The notes beneath the pieces were generated by a model, which was not told the DNA's origin, searched no databases, and saw nothing but the letters and a program-made list of their open reading frames with translations. 64,000 bases of DNA, taken from the NCBI RefSeq assembly GCF_000702825.1, contig NZ_JNKF01000011.1:537401-601400 (forward strand). The letters run 5' to 3'. Source of the DNA: Prevotella sp. P6B1 (GTDB lineage Bacteria; Bacteroidota; Bacteroidia; Bacteroidales; Bacteroidaceae). The translations under genes and the position numbers were made by a program. Shown here piece by piece: positions 24,414-33,262 of this stretch (position 1 is its first letter; each line of letters opens with the position of its first letter).

Positions 24414-24544
24414 CAGTAGCGCATACCATAATCATTATCTCGCTCAGTAAGAACAAGTCTATCAGGCGAGTGTACAAGTCTGGCGCCCATCTCGAGGAAA
24501 GCATACCATGAAGATGAACCTGGATTAATACTGTTAGCTCTCAT
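24413..24544 (-). CDS. 43-aa small protein, paralog of the VirE-operon leader ORF
   Basis: ATG at 24544 lies about 30 nt after a good promoter. The first half (SINPGSSSWYAFLEMGARL) shares PGS-x-SW-x-AFL and the following hydrophobic positions with the 34-aa ORF at 5453-5557. The stop overlaps the next ATG. It survives in front of a VirE_N relic. Function unknown. Confidence 0.55.
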   Translation of the reverse strand: MRANSINPGSSSWYAFLEMGARLVHSPDRLVLTERDNDYGMRY

Positions 24545-24577
24545 ATATAGGTGTAGGCCTTGTTTATTTTGTTTCTA

Positions 24578-24609
24578 CAAATTTACAAACAAGTCATCAC
24601 ATCTGCAAA
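24578..24609 (-). promoter_or_regulatory. Promoter of the decayed VirE module
   Basis: Minus-strand TTTG (24606-24609), 20-nt spacer, TAAATTTG (24578-24585). Same geometry and position relative to the small ORF as at 5574-5605. Confidence 0.7.
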
Positions 24610-24674
24610 TTGTCGGGAGTGTTTTTGCAGAAACATCCCTAAAAACGACATAAAAAAAGTATCCACCACTCTTT

Positions 24675-24864
24675 TGTGCTCACTTATTCGCACTCTGAGC
24701 TACGCTCCAAGATACTACCGTTCGACAATAAAAGCAAAAAAAACGTTTTTTGCTTTGTATTGTGCTCACTTATTCGTACTCTGAGCTACGCTCCAAGATA
24801 CTACCGTTCGACAATAAAAGCAAAAAAAACGTTTTTTGCTTTGTATTGTGCTCACTTATTCGTA
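24675..24864 (+). repeat. 86-bp tandem repeat, two full copies and a partial third
   Basis: Units start at 24675, 24761 and 24847 (period 86). Each full unit carries a GCAAAAAAAACGTTTTTTGC hairpin (24734-24753, 24820-24839). The third copy becomes the working promoter of the glycosyltransferase gene. The rest of the gap 24610-24892 holds no gene. Confidence 0.9.
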
Positions 24865-24870
24865 TCTTTG
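24840..24870 (+). promoter_or_regulatory. Promoter of the mannosyltransferase gene
   Basis: TTTG (24840-24843), 19-nt spacer, TATCTTTG (24863-24870), 22 nt before the start codon at 24893. Confidence 0.8.
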
Positions 24871-24892
24871 CAGCGCTTAAACATAAAAAAGA

Positions 24893-25642
24893 ATGCATCA
24901 GAGTGATAGTATAGTTATCATTCCTACTTATAACGAGAAGGAAAACATCGAGAAAATCATCCGCGCCATATTCGGTCTGGAGAAGTGTTTCCATATACTG
25001 GTGATCGACGATGGATCGCCCGACGGCACCGCCGCCATCGTGCGCAACCTGATGGCTACCGAGTTTGGCGGACAACTGCACTTAGTGGAGCGTAGCGGCA
25101 AATTAGGACTAGGAACAGCCTACATCGCAGGTTTTAAGTGGGCGCTGGAGCGCGACTACGAATACATATTTGAGATGGACGCCGACTTCAGTCACGACCC
25201 CAACGACTTGCCCCGCCTCTATGCCGCCTGTCACGACGAGGGCTACGACGTGGCTATCGGCAGCCGCTATGTGAGCGGTGTGAACGTGGTGAACTGGCCC
25301 ATCGGACGCGTGCTGATGAGCTACTTCGCCTCGAAATACGTGCGTCTGATAACAGGATTCAACGTACACGACACCACTGCCGGCTTCAAGTGCTACAAGC
25401 GACGCGTGCTACAGACTATCGAGCTCGACAAGATCCGCTTCAAGGGCTATGCCTTCCAGATAGAGATGAAGTATACCGCTTATAAGATCGGCTTTAAGAT
25501 CAAGGAGGTGAGCGTGATATTCGTGAACCGCCAGGAGGGCGTGAGCAAGATGAGTGGCGGCATATTCGGCGAAGCCTTCTTCGGCGTGATGAAACTGCGC
25601 TGGGACGGCTGGACGAGACGATATCCGAAGATTGAACATTGA
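24893..25642 (+). CDS. Polyprenol monophosphomannose synthase (GT2)
   Basis: 249 aa. GT2 fold with IPTYNEKENIEKII, VIDDGSPDGTA and the catalytic region FEMDADFSHDPNDLP. Like dolichol-phosphate mannose synthases it should transfer mannose from GDP-mannose to a polyprenyl phosphate on the inner membrane, feeding glycan or glycoprotein assembly. No C-terminal membrane domain, as in the short bacterial forms. The stop codon falls in a 7-bp repeat tract that also fills the gap to plsC. Confidence 0.9.
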   Translation: MHQSDSIVIIPTYNEKENIEKIIRAIFGLEKCFHILVIDDGSPDGTAAIVRNLMATEFGGQLHLVERSGKLGLGTAYIAGFKWALERDYEYIFEMDADFSHDPNDLPRLYAACHDEGYDVAIGSRYVSGVNVVNWPIGRVLMSYFASKYVRLITGFNVHDTTAGFKCYKRRVLQTIELDKIRFKGYAFQIEMKYTAYKIGFKIKEVSVIFVNRQEGVSKMSGGIFGEAFFGVMKLRWDGWTRRYPKIEH

Positions 25643-25665
25643 ACATTGAGCATTGAACTTTGAAC
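25631..25665. repeat. 7-bp tandem repeat between GT2 and plsC genes
   Basis: Five units: attgaac, attgaac, attgagc, attgaac, tttgaac. It supplies the stop of the upstream gene and ends 3 nt before the next ATG. Confidence 0.85.
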
Positions 25666-25668
25666 TTT

Positions 25669-26430
25669 ATGATTACCTTACTATATAGAATCTACCAATT
25701 TTTCATCTGCCTGCCGGGGATTGTGCTGATGACGATGATTACAGCACTTGAGGTGGGCGTGGGTACCACACTTGGCAACGGCCACTTCTGGAGCTATTTC
25801 CCCGGACACATATGGGGAAAAATAATCCTGAAAATGTTTCTGATACCCGTCAAAGTGGAGGGGCGACAGCATCTGGAGGAAAACCAGAGCTACGTGTTTG
25901 TGGCCAACCATCAGGGCTCATTCGACATCTTCCTGATTTACGGACATCTGAACCGTAACTTCAAGTGGATGATGAAACAGGCACTGAGAAAAATACCTTT
26001 TCTGGGCTATGCCTGCGAGAAGAGCCATCAGATATTCGTGGATAAGCGCGGACCCAGCAAGATCAGACAGACATACGACAACGCACGCGAGATACTGAAG
26101 GAGGGCTACAGCGTAACGGTGTTCCCCGAAGGCGCACGCTCGTTTACGGGCCACATGGGCACATTCAGAAAAGGTGCCTTTGCACTGGCCGACGAACTGC
26201 AGCTGCCCGTGGTACCACTGACCATCAACGGCTCGTTCGACATCCTGCCACGCATGAAGGGGTTCAACTTTGTGAACTGGCACCCGATGACGCTGACCAT
26301 CCACGAGCCTATCTACCCCGTAGGAAAGGGTCCTGAAAACGTAGAGGCTACCCTGCGACAGGCTTACGACTCGGTGATGTCGGCACTCGATCCAAAATAC
26401 CAGGGCTTTGTAGAAAACCCCGATCAATGA
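25669..26430 (+). CDS. plsC: 1-acyl-sn-glycerol-3-phosphate acyltransferase
   Basis: 253 aa from ATG 25669; a TTG 3 codons upstream lies in the repeat and is rejected. One N-terminal membrane segment, the HX4D motif NHQGSFD and the substrate motif FPEGARSFTG are present. Makes phosphatidic acid for membrane lipids. It overlaps the next gene by 4 bp (ATGA). Confidence 0.92.
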   Translation: MITLLYRIYQFFICLPGIVLMTMITALEVGVGTTLGNGHFWSYFPGHIWGKIILKMFLIPVKVEGRQHLEENQSYVFVANHQGSFDIFLIYGHLNRNFKWMMKQALRKIPFLGYACEKSHQIFVDKRGPSKIRQTYDNAREILKEGYSVTVFPEGARSFTGHMGTFRKGAFALADELQLPVVPLTINGSFDILPRMKGFNFVNWHPMTLTIHEPIYPVGKGPENVEATLRQAYDSVMSALDPKYQGFVENPDQ

Positions 26431-27617
26431 TAGCACGCGCGCCATACCTGTTTCTGCTGCTGATCCTGGTACCCGATCTGTACCTCGACCTGCACTATTG
26501 GCGGCACCGTTTCGCCCAACAACGCCGACTGCTGTACTGGCTGCCAACAGTGATACAGCTGGTACTGACCGTGATACTGACCTACGAAACGCACTTTATC
26601 CCCGACAACATCACCTTATTATATATATACCTGCTGATGATGGGGCTGATAACAGCACCCAAGTGGGCGTATATGCTATGCTCGGCCGCTGGCCTGGCTC
26701 TGTACAAGGCTCGACATCTGCACAGCAAGAAGACAGAGAAGAAGAGAAAGAACTACGGCAACCTGGTGGGGGTTGCAGCCACCATGCTGATATGGTATGT
26801 GGTACTGTACGGCGCATTTGTGGGCTTCGAGAAACTGGAGGTAAACCACCAGACCTACACATCGCCCGACATTCCCAAGGCCTTCGACGGCTACAAGATT
26901 GTGCTCTTTTCCGATGCTCACGTGGGTACCATGAGCGGCAACAGACAATGGTTGCTGCAGCGCGCCGTGGACACGATGAACGCACAACACGCCGACATGA
27001 TTGTGTTTACCGGCGACCTGCAGAACATACAGCCTGAGGAACTGCTGGAGCACAAACAACTGCTGAGCAGCCTGAAAGCGAAAGACGGTGTGTACAGCGT
27101 GCTGGGCAATCACGACTACGACAAATATCTGCACAGCGGCGAAGAACATCATCGGGTGCAGAGACTACCAGAGCTGATCAGACTGGAAAAGCAGATGGGC
27201 TGGCAGCTGCTACAGAACGAACACCGCACCATCAGCCGTGGTGGACAGCACATAACCATTGCCGGCATGGAGAACGATGGCGACGGCAATAAATTCCCAC
27301 AACTGGGCAATATCAGAAAGACACTGGCCAACACCAATGGCTTCATCATCATGCTGGAACACGAACCCGCATCATGGCGACGAACCACAGTGCCCGACGG
27401 GCGCGCACAGCTCACCCTGAGCGGTCATACGCACGACATGCAGTTCAGACTGCTGGGATGGAGCCCGATGGACATGCTGAACATTGAGTGGAACGGCTGG
27501 TACACGGAAGGCAAGCAGTCGCTGTTTGTCACAGCTGGTCTTGGAGGACTGATTCCGTTCCGCTTTGGCGCCACAGGAGAAATCGTGGTACTAAAATTGG
27601 AAAAGGTAAAAAGGTAA
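26427..27617 (+). CDS. Membrane-anchored calcineurin-like metallophosphoesterase
   Basis: 396 aa. About four membrane helices (5-130) precede a metallophosphoesterase domain with all metal-site motifs: FSDAHVG, TGDLQN, GNHDY, EHEP and SGHTHDMQ. Resembles YkuE-type enzymes; some act on lipid A precursors, but the substrate here is unknown. The tail LEKVKR is encoded by an 8-bp repeat (ggtaaaaa) that runs past the stop. Confidence 0.88.
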   Translation: MIARAPYLFLLLILVPDLYLDLHYWRHRFAQQRRLLYWLPTVIQLVLTVILTYETHFIPDNITLLYIYLLMMGLITAPKWAYMLCSAAGLALYKARHLHSKKTEKKRKNYGNLVGVAATMLIWYVVLYGAFVGFEKLEVNHQTYTSPDIPKAFDGYKIVLFSDAHVGTMSGNRQWLLQRAVDTMNAQHADMIVFTGDLQNIQPEELLEHKQLLSSLKAKDGVYSVLGNHDYDKYLHSGEEHHRVQRLPELIRLEKQMGWQLLQNEHRTISRGGQHITIAGMENDGDGNKFPQLGNIRKTLANTNGFIIMLEHEPASWRRTTVPDGRAQLTLSGHTHDMQFRLLGWSPMDMLNIEWNGWYTEGKQSLFVTAGLGGLIPFRFGATGEIVVLKLEKVKR

Positions 27618-27628
27618 AAAGGTAAAAA

Positions 27629-28444
27629 TCAGACATTAAGCCACTTACGTAAAACCTCGGCGGGGATTCCACGACGACGGGCATAATCCTGCAACTGGTC
27701 CTCACCAATCTTTCCTATCGAGAAATAACGGGCTTTAGGGTTGGATATCATCATGCCAGAAACACTGGCATGGGGCTTCATGGCACCACTCTCCGTGAGA
27801 CGGATGCCTATCTGCTTCATATCCAGAATCTCATCGAGCAGGAAATTCATACTGGTATCGGGCAGTGAGGGATAGCCTACTGCCGGACGAATGCCCTGGA
27901 AACGCTCTATCAGCATATCGTCGATGCTCAGGTTCTCGTCCTTGGCATAGCCCCAGAACTCCTTGCGCACCTGCTCGTGCAGGCGCTCGGCAGCTGCCTC
28001 GGCCAATCGATCGGCCAACAGCTGGGTGAGCATCTTCTGATACACGTCGCTATCGAAATCGGTCTCCAAACCAATATCAACAGTGGTGGCAAAAAGACCT
28101 ATCTTGGAGGCTTTGGGCGAAATAAAATCAGCCAGACACAGATATGGCGGCTGCCCCTGCTGCTGGCGCAGACACGGGATGGCTGCCACACGCACAGGAT
28201 GCTTGACACCACAATCGGGACACAGCATACTGCGGAAGATGACGATATCGTCGTCCTCGCTACGTGCATCGAAGAGTTCGAAAACAGCATGTACCTGGTA
28301 CTTATCCTCCAGCTCCCGCAGCTTGGCAAGTGCCTCCTGCTGCATACGCTGCTTCTCGCCCTCCTCCTTCACCTGCCAGGCAAAGTAGTAGTACACCCAG
28401 TTGATATAGGGCACCAGCTCAGAGATGCGATAGGTGATCTTCAT
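27629..28444 (-). CDS. Stand-alone methionine synthase activation domain (MetH C-terminal type)
   Basis: 271 aa from ATG 28444, which overlaps the dihydroorotase stop by 4 bp; longer starts read into that gene. The family signature is RPAVGYPSLPDTS (RPAxGYP), with MISNPKARYFSIGKI near the end. In full MetH this domain binds SAM and re-methylates oxidised cob(II)alamin. Here it is a separate protein, so either MetH is split or another corrinoid protein is served. Confidence 0.9.
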   Translation of the reverse strand: MKITYRISELVPYINWVYYYFAWQVKEEGEKQRMQQEALAKLRELEDKYQVHAVFELFDARSEDDDIVIFRSMLCPDCGVKHPVRVAAIPCLRQQQGQPPYLCLADFISPKASKIGLFATTVDIGLETDFDSDVYQKMLTQLLADRLAEAAAERLHEQVRKEFWGYAKDENLSIDDMLIERFQGIRPAVGYPSLPDTSMNFLLDEILDMKQIGIRLTESGAMKPHASVSGMMISNPKARYFSIGKIGEDQLQDYARRRGIPAEVLRKWLNV

Positions 28445-29757
28445 CGGAAAGAAACAGGTTGACCGATATAGTTGGTATCTACCTCGCCATGCTGATAGAC
28501 GGTATGACCATTGCAAAGAGTACGCTCCACACGCCACAGGAACATGTGGTTCTCCATGGGGCTCCAGCCGCACTTGCTCTGGATGACAGCCTTGGTGACA
28601 GTCCAGCCAGTGTTAGGACGAACCAGCACGATGTCGGCCTGATAGCCCTCGCGCAGATAGCCTCGGTTACGCACCTCGAAGAGATCGGCTGGACGATGGC
28701 ACATCAGCTCGACTAAGCGTTCGAGGCTGAGCACACCCTGATCAACCAGTTCGAGCATGGTGACAAGTGAGAACTGCAGCATGGGCATGCCACTGGCAGC
28801 CTTGCAGCAACCACCCTCCTTCTGCTCTAACAGATGGGGCGCATGGTCGGTACCAATCACAGCGATACGTCCATCGGCCACAGCCTGGCGCAAGGCATCG
28901 CGATCGGCCTCGCTCTTAATGGCTGGATTGCACTTGATGCGCGTGCCTAATGAGGCGTAGTCGCGATCGCAGAAATAGAGATGCGAGGGAGTCACCTCGG
29001 CAGTGATGCCATCGGCAAGAAGCTCCAGCTCCTTAGCCGTTGTAAGATGAGCAATATGCAGGCGCGCGTGATGCTTGACAGCCAGCTCAACGGCGAGCCG
29101 GGTACTCTGATAGCAGGCCTCGGCACTACGGATCTCCGGGTGATGAATCACCTTGGGATCATCGCCATACTTAAGTTTAGCCTCAGCCATATTGCGATTG
29201 ATGATATCGGTATCCTCGCAATGCACCATGATGGGCATCTGGGCGGTAGAGAAAATCTTCTCGAGTGCCTCGCGACGATCCACCAGCATATTACCCGTAG
29301 AACTGCCCATGAAGAGCTTGATGCCAGGAATACGGTGCGAGTCGAGCTGAGAAAACAACTCGACATTATCGTTGGTGGCGCCAAAAAAGAAACTGTAGTT
29401 GACGTGACTTTTCTGAGCTGCCAGCTTGAACTTTTCCTCGAGGGCTTCGATGGTAGTGGTCTGCGGTACACAGTTGGGCATATCGAAATAAGTGGTGACA
29501 CCACCTGCTGCCGCAGCCCTACTCTCGCTGTCGATATCGGCCTTAGCCGTCAGTCCAGGCTCACGAAAGTGTACATGATCATCAATCAGACCTGGGAGTA
29601 CAAAACATCCCGAAGCATCGATCACTTCATCGAACGACGCATTCGGGACGGTGTTTCCTTCTACAATCTTAGTTATCTTAGAATCTTCGACGATGACAGA
29701 ACCGTCGAATATGTTGTTCTCATTAACGAGCGTTCCGTGTTGAATCAGGATTTTCAT
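28441..29757 (-). CDS. pyrC: Dihydroorotase
   Basis: 438 aa from ATG 29757. Amidohydrolase fold with metal site DHVHFREPG (H61, H63), a later CED and HIAHLTTAKE, and GTDHAPH. It closes carbamoyl-aspartate to dihydroorotate in pyrimidine synthesis. Class I (allantoinase-like) length. It overlaps the DUF4369 gene by 35 bp and the MetH-type gene by 4 bp, so all three form one operon. Confidence 0.92.
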   Translation of the reverse strand: MKILIQHGTLVNENNIFDGSVIVEDSKITKIVEGNTVPNASFDEVIDASGCFVLPGLIDDHVHFREPGLTAKADIDSESRAAAAGGVTTYFDMPNCVPQTTTIEALEEKFKLAAQKSHVNYSFFFGATNDNVELFSQLDSHRIPGIKLFMGSSTGNMLVDRREALEKIFSTAQMPIMVHCEDTDIINRNMAEAKLKYGDDPKVIHHPEIRSAEACYQSTRLAVELAVKHHARLHIAHLTTAKELELLADGITAEVTPSHLYFCDRDYASLGTRIKCNPAIKSEADRDALRQAVADGRIAVIGTDHAPHLLEQKEGGCCKAASGMPMLQFSLVTMLELVDQGVLSLERLVELMCHRPADLFEVRNRGYLREGYQADIVLVRPNTGWTVTKAVIQSKCGWSPMENHMFLWRVERTLCNGHTVYQHGEVDTNYIGQPVSFR

Positions 29758-30502
29758 TGGCGGGAGTTGCATTAGCTGGTGCTTTGGCTGGCGTTACATC
29801 TTCAACCAGACCGTTCTGACGGGCCTGAATCTCGTTGGCAATCTGATAGTACTGCTTCACGTAGGGATCGGCCTTGAACTTCTTGGTGGCCTTACTCATG
29901 ATATCCTCAATCTGAGGGGTGAGGATAGGATACTGGTAGCTGCCTGTAACCATCATGAACACACCAGGTCCCAGCACATTGTCGAAGTTCTCGACGATGA
30001 AGTTGGTGACCAGCGAGTCTTCCTGCTGCGCAATACGAGCGGCCTCAATAGAGAGCTTACGATTGATGATATCCTCGTCGATACCCTCGAGCAGCATCTG
30101 GCTCTGCTTGTGCGAGAGCTCGGCGAGCTCGTTGCCCAGCTGGTCGTGACGCTTCATAAACTCGTAGAGCTTCTCGTTGAGTGGCGAACCAGTAACGGTA
30201 CGGCTGGCATTGTCGATATGAATCTCGATATCGCCCTGCTCTATCACGATAGGCATCATCAGGGGTTCATCATCCATATAGAGGTTGGCCAGCTTGATGG
30301 TATCAAGCAGACCTGTAAACTTAAACTTTCCATGTACCACATCGCACGAGTCGAGATTCTTCATCTCATCGTTAACCATGGTCTTAAGGTATAATTTGCT
30401 GCCGTCGAGGGCCGACACAGATGTCGAACCTTGGATTGTGTATGACTCAGCACATGATACGAATGTAACGGCTGTTAGTAATGCGTAGAATATTTTGTTC
30501 AT
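29723..30502 (-). CDS. DUF4369 domain lipoprotein
   Basis: 259 aa from ATG 30502. Lipobox TFVSC about residue 16, then a DUF4369 beta domain (GSKLYLKTMVNDEMKNLDSCDVVHGKFKFTG region) and a long helical part. Thioredoxin domains that often follow DUF4369 are missing. The end is Ala/Pro/Asn-rich. A -7 box TACTTTTG is about 20 bp upstream. First gene of the pyrC operon. Confidence 0.82.
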   Translation of the reverse strand: MNKIFYALLTAVTFVSCAESYTIQGSTSVSALDGSKLYLKTMVNDEMKNLDSCDVVHGKFKFTGLLDTIKLANLYMDDEPLMMPIVIEQGDIEIHIDNASRTVTGSPLNEKLYEFMKRHDQLGNELAELSHKQSQMLLEGIDEDIINRKLSIEAARIAQQEDSLVTNFIVENFDNVLGPGVFMMVTGSYQYPILTPQIEDIMSKATKKFKADPYVKQYYQIANEIQARQNGLVEDVTPAKAPANATPANENPDSTRNAR

Positions 30503-30592
30503 AACATATTGTTTTCGGGCGCAAAAGTACAACGATATATTGATGTAGAAAAATAATTTTGCGCATTTTAAAACAAATGCGCAAACTTTTAA

Positions 30593-30991
30593 TTATTTTT
30601 TTGCCTCTTTATCGAGTTCGTTGCCGATTCTGTGCATAGAATAGAGTTGAAGCAAGGCGGCGATGAGGAGTACAATCACCCACTTGTTGAACACATATTC
30701 TATATAGGTAATATAGCTTAATCCAAACACGTTGCCCATGTTGGCAAACATCAGCACCGCAGCTGCCAGGAACAGCACATCGCTCAGCACCTGCATACGG
30801 CGCAACCTACGGATGGTGAAATTACTGCCCTCATAGCGCTGCAGCATCTGCATCGAGGCAAAACCCAATGCGCCTAAGGCATAGATATAGGGGGCACTAC
30901 CCCATCCTAACAACGTGGTTCCGGCACCAATGGCCATCAGGATACCACCAAACAGGAAAATAGCGGTTTGTATCTTATTCAACTCTTTCAT
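30593..30991 (-). CDS. Small four-helix membrane protein
   Basis: 132 aa from ATG 30991, with four hydrophobic segments and short charged loops. No family recognised. Its start overlaps the divIC/ftsB-like gene by 17 bp, so the two are co-translated. Confidence 0.7.
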   Translation of the reverse strand: MKELNKIQTAIFLFGGILMAIGAGTTLLGWGSAPYIYALGALGFASMQMLQRYEGSNFTIRRLRRMQVLSDVLFLAAAVLMFANMGNVFGLSYITYIEYVFNKWVIVLLIAALLQLYSMHRIGNELDKEAKK

Positions 30992-31334
30992 TGCTCTCCA
31001 GTGGTTTGGCTTCACGATCGTCATCACTCAGCACGAAGATATCCTCATCATCGGCCTTCATAAAATAACGCTCGCGTGCTATCTTCTCAATAGCCTTCGG
31101 GTTTCGGTCGAGTTCCTTGATCTGAGCCTGATCACGCTGGTAATCAGACTCATACTTCAGCTTTTCCTCCTCAAGATCTGCGATACGCTGGCGGTTCTGG
31201 AAATGACTCCACAGACTATTATCGTCGAGGAAGCCAACCAACAGCACTCCCAGGATACAAACCACGGCATATTTAAAATAGTCCGATTGCCATATCCTCA
31301 GCGCATAAGCCTTTATACTCGTCAAAACTTTCAT
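30975..31334 (-). CDS. Septum formation initiator, FtsB/DivIC family
   Basis: 119 aa from ATG 31334. One membrane helix (about 17-37), then a coiled coil (QNRQRIADLEEEKLKYESDY) and the family end KAIEKIARERYFMKADDED. Part of the FtsQLB-like divisome subcomplex. Divergent from dnaX; a -7 box TAACTTTG (minus strand) lies just upstream. Confidence 0.9.
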   Translation of the reverse strand: MKVLTSIKAYALRIWQSDYFKYAVVCILGVLLVGFLDDNSLWSHFQNRQRIADLEEEKLKYESDYQRDQAQIKELDRNPKAIEKIARERYFMKADDEDIFVLSDDDREAKPLESNERVE

Positions 31335-31370
31335 ATTATTCTTATTTGGCTGCAAAGTTACAAAAAACTC

Positions 31371-31398
31371 TTAATTCTTAATTCTTAATTCTAAATTA
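31371..31398. repeat. 7-bp tandem repeat between divergent promoters
   Basis: Units ttaattc x3 and taaatta. They cover the -33 region of dnaX (its -7 box TATCTTTG is at 31404-31411) and lie just behind the divIC-side promoter. Confidence 0.8.
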
Positions 31399-31434
31399 TT
31401 TTGTATCTTTGCACAAAAATTTATCATAAGCAAT

Positions 31435-33228
31435 ATGGAATATATCGTTTCAGCCAGAAAATACCGTCCGCTGAGTTTTGACACGGTGGTTGGACAGGCT
31501 GCTCTCACCACCACGCTCAAGAATGCCGTCAAGAGCGGCAAACTGGCGCACGCCTACTTGTTCTGTGGTCCAAGAGGTGTGGGCAAGACCACCTGTGCAC
31601 GTATTTTCGCCAAGGCCATCAACTGCCAGCACCCTACTGCCGAAGGAGAGGCATGTAACGAGTGTGAGTCGTGCCAGTCGTTCAACGAGCAGCGCTCGCT
31701 GAACATCTTTGAACTCGACGCTGCCTCGAACAACTCGGTAGAGCACATCAAGACCCTCATGGAGCAGACCCGCATCCCACCGCAGTTGGGCAAGTACAAG
31801 GTGTTTATCATCGACGAGGTGCACATGCTCTCGACCGCAGCCTTCAACGCATTCCTGAAGACGCTCGAGGAGCCACCCGCACACGTCATCTTCATCCTGG
31901 CTACCACCGAGAAGCATAAGATACTGCCTACCATCCTGAGCCGTTGCCAGATATACGACTTTGAACGTATGACCATCCGCAACACCATCGACCACCTGAA
32001 GCATGTGGCCGAGCAGGAAGGTATCAGCTATGAGGAGCAGGCATTAGCCGTGATTGCCGAGAAGGCGGATGGCGGTATGCGCGATGCCCTCTCAATCTTC
32101 GACCAGGCAGCCTCGTTCTGTCAGGGTAACATCACCTACGAGAAGGTGATTGAGGACCTGAACGTGCTGGACAGCGAGAACTACTTCAAGATTATCGACT
32201 TGGCAATTGATAACAAGGTGAGCGATATCATGGTACTGCTCAACTCGGTAATCAACAAAGGTTTTGATGGCGGACTGATGATTCAGGGACTGGCCAAGCA
32301 TGTACGCAACGTGCTGATGGCCCGCGACCCGCAGACACTGCCCCTACTCGAAGTAAGCGACCAGATGCGCCAACGCTATGAGGAACAGGCTAAACGATGC
32401 CAGATACCATTCCTCTATGAGGCCTTGAAACTGATGAACCAGTGCGACATCAACTACCGCCAGTCGAGCAATAAACGACTGCTGGTAGAACTCACACTGA
32501 TAGAAATAGCACAGATCACCCAGCCTGCGGAGGATGGCGTGAGTGCGGGGCGTAAGCCCCGAAGACTGAAATCCCTGTTTAAGAACCTGATTCAGCAGTC
32601 GCAGCCCAAGAAGACCACGGCCCCGCAGGTAGCCGCGGCTGAACCTGCTGTATCAACCAGTACTGCCAGCGCTGCTGGTAGCAGCAGTACATCACGCACA
32701 ACCAGCACCACCACTGCCCCATCGGCAAAGCCCAACATCCCCCTTGGCGGCATAGGATTCTCATGGAACAAGCTACGCCATCAGGACAACGGCACCAAGA
32801 AGGGCGGTATTCAGATTATACCTGGCTCTATCAACATGCCTACCGCCCAGGAGACTGTTACCGATGCCGTATTTACACAAACCGATCTGGAGTTCCAATG
32901 GATGTCGATGTGTAACCGCATGCCAAAGAATCTGAGCGGCATTGCCACACGTATGAAGAACATGAACCCGATGATCAGCGAATTCCCAACCATAGAACTG
33001 GTTGTAGACAACGAGCTGATCAAACAGGAAATAGAGAACATCCAGAAAAGTGTGGCCAAGACGCTGCAGATCTATCTGCGGAACAACCAGATAGAACTCA
33101 CCGTCAGAGTGGCCGAACAGAAAGAGAAGCCAAAGATACTATCACGCCGCGAACAATATGAGGTGATGGCAGAAAAAAATCCTGCCGTAGCTCATCTACA
33201 GCAGGCTTTCGATTTAGAATTGGCTTGA
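31435..33228 (+). CDS. dnaX: DNA polymerase III subunit gamma/tau
   Basis: 597 aa. Clamp-loader ATPase with Walker A GPRGVGKT, zinc cysteines in the CQHPTAEGEACNECESC region and DEVHMLS, then domain III. A Ser/Thr/Ala-rich linker (about 390-440) leads to a tau-like C-terminal domain. It loads the sliding clamp with HolB (41832). Confidence 0.95.
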   Translation: MEYIVSARKYRPLSFDTVVGQAALTTTLKNAVKSGKLAHAYLFCGPRGVGKTTCARIFAKAINCQHPTAEGEACNECESCQSFNEQRSLNIFELDAASNNSVEHIKTLMEQTRIPPQLGKYKVFIIDEVHMLSTAAFNAFLKTLEEPPAHVIFILATTEKHKILPTILSRCQIYDFERMTIRNTIDHLKHVAEQEGISYEEQALAVIAEKADGGMRDALSIFDQAASFCQGNITYEKVIEDLNVLDSENYFKIIDLAIDNKVSDIMVLLNSVINKGFDGGLMIQGLAKHVRNVLMARDPQTLPLLEVSDQMRQRYEEQAKRCQIPFLYEALKLMNQCDINYRQSSNKRLLVELTLIEIAQITQPAEDGVSAGRKPRRLKSLFKNLIQQSQPKKTTAPQVAAAEPAVSTSTASAAGSSSTSRTTSTTTAPSAKPNIPLGGIGFSWNKLRHQDNGTKKGGIQIIPGSINMPTAQETVTDAVFTQTDLEFQWMSMCNRMPKNLSGIATRMKNMNPMISEFPTIELVVDNELIKQEIENIQKSVAKTLQIYLRNNQIELTVRVAEQKEKPKILSRREQYEVMAEKNPAVAHLQQAFDLELA

Positions 33229-33256
33229 GTCACTTATCCGACTCAAGCCTTTTTCT
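33223..33256 (+). terminator. Terminator of dnaX
   Basis: Stem GCTTGAGTC (33223-33231) with GACTCAAGC (33240-33248), then TTTTT. The stem includes the dnaX stop codon. Confidence 0.85.
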
Positions 33257-33262
33257 TTATGA

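Noticed and set aside
24675..24864. CRISPR-like array
   Set aside because: The repeats are 86 bp and contiguous without unique spacers, and there are no cas genes.
25109..25369. Minus-strand frame in the GT2 gene
   Set aside because: His/Val-rich antisense shadow of conserved glycosyltransferase codons.
28445..28573. N-terminal extension of the MetH activation protein
   Set aside because: The extra codons lie over the end of dihydroorotase and show no similarity to the family. ATG 28444 gives an ATGA overlap.
31450..32004. Minus-strand frames inside dnaX
   Set aside because: Shadows of a well-supported gene, without domains.
33140..33200. Programmed frameshift site in dnaX
   Set aside because: There is an A-run near the 3' end, but it is not A-AAA-AAG with a following stem at the tau/gamma border, and it lies too far downstream to make gamma.
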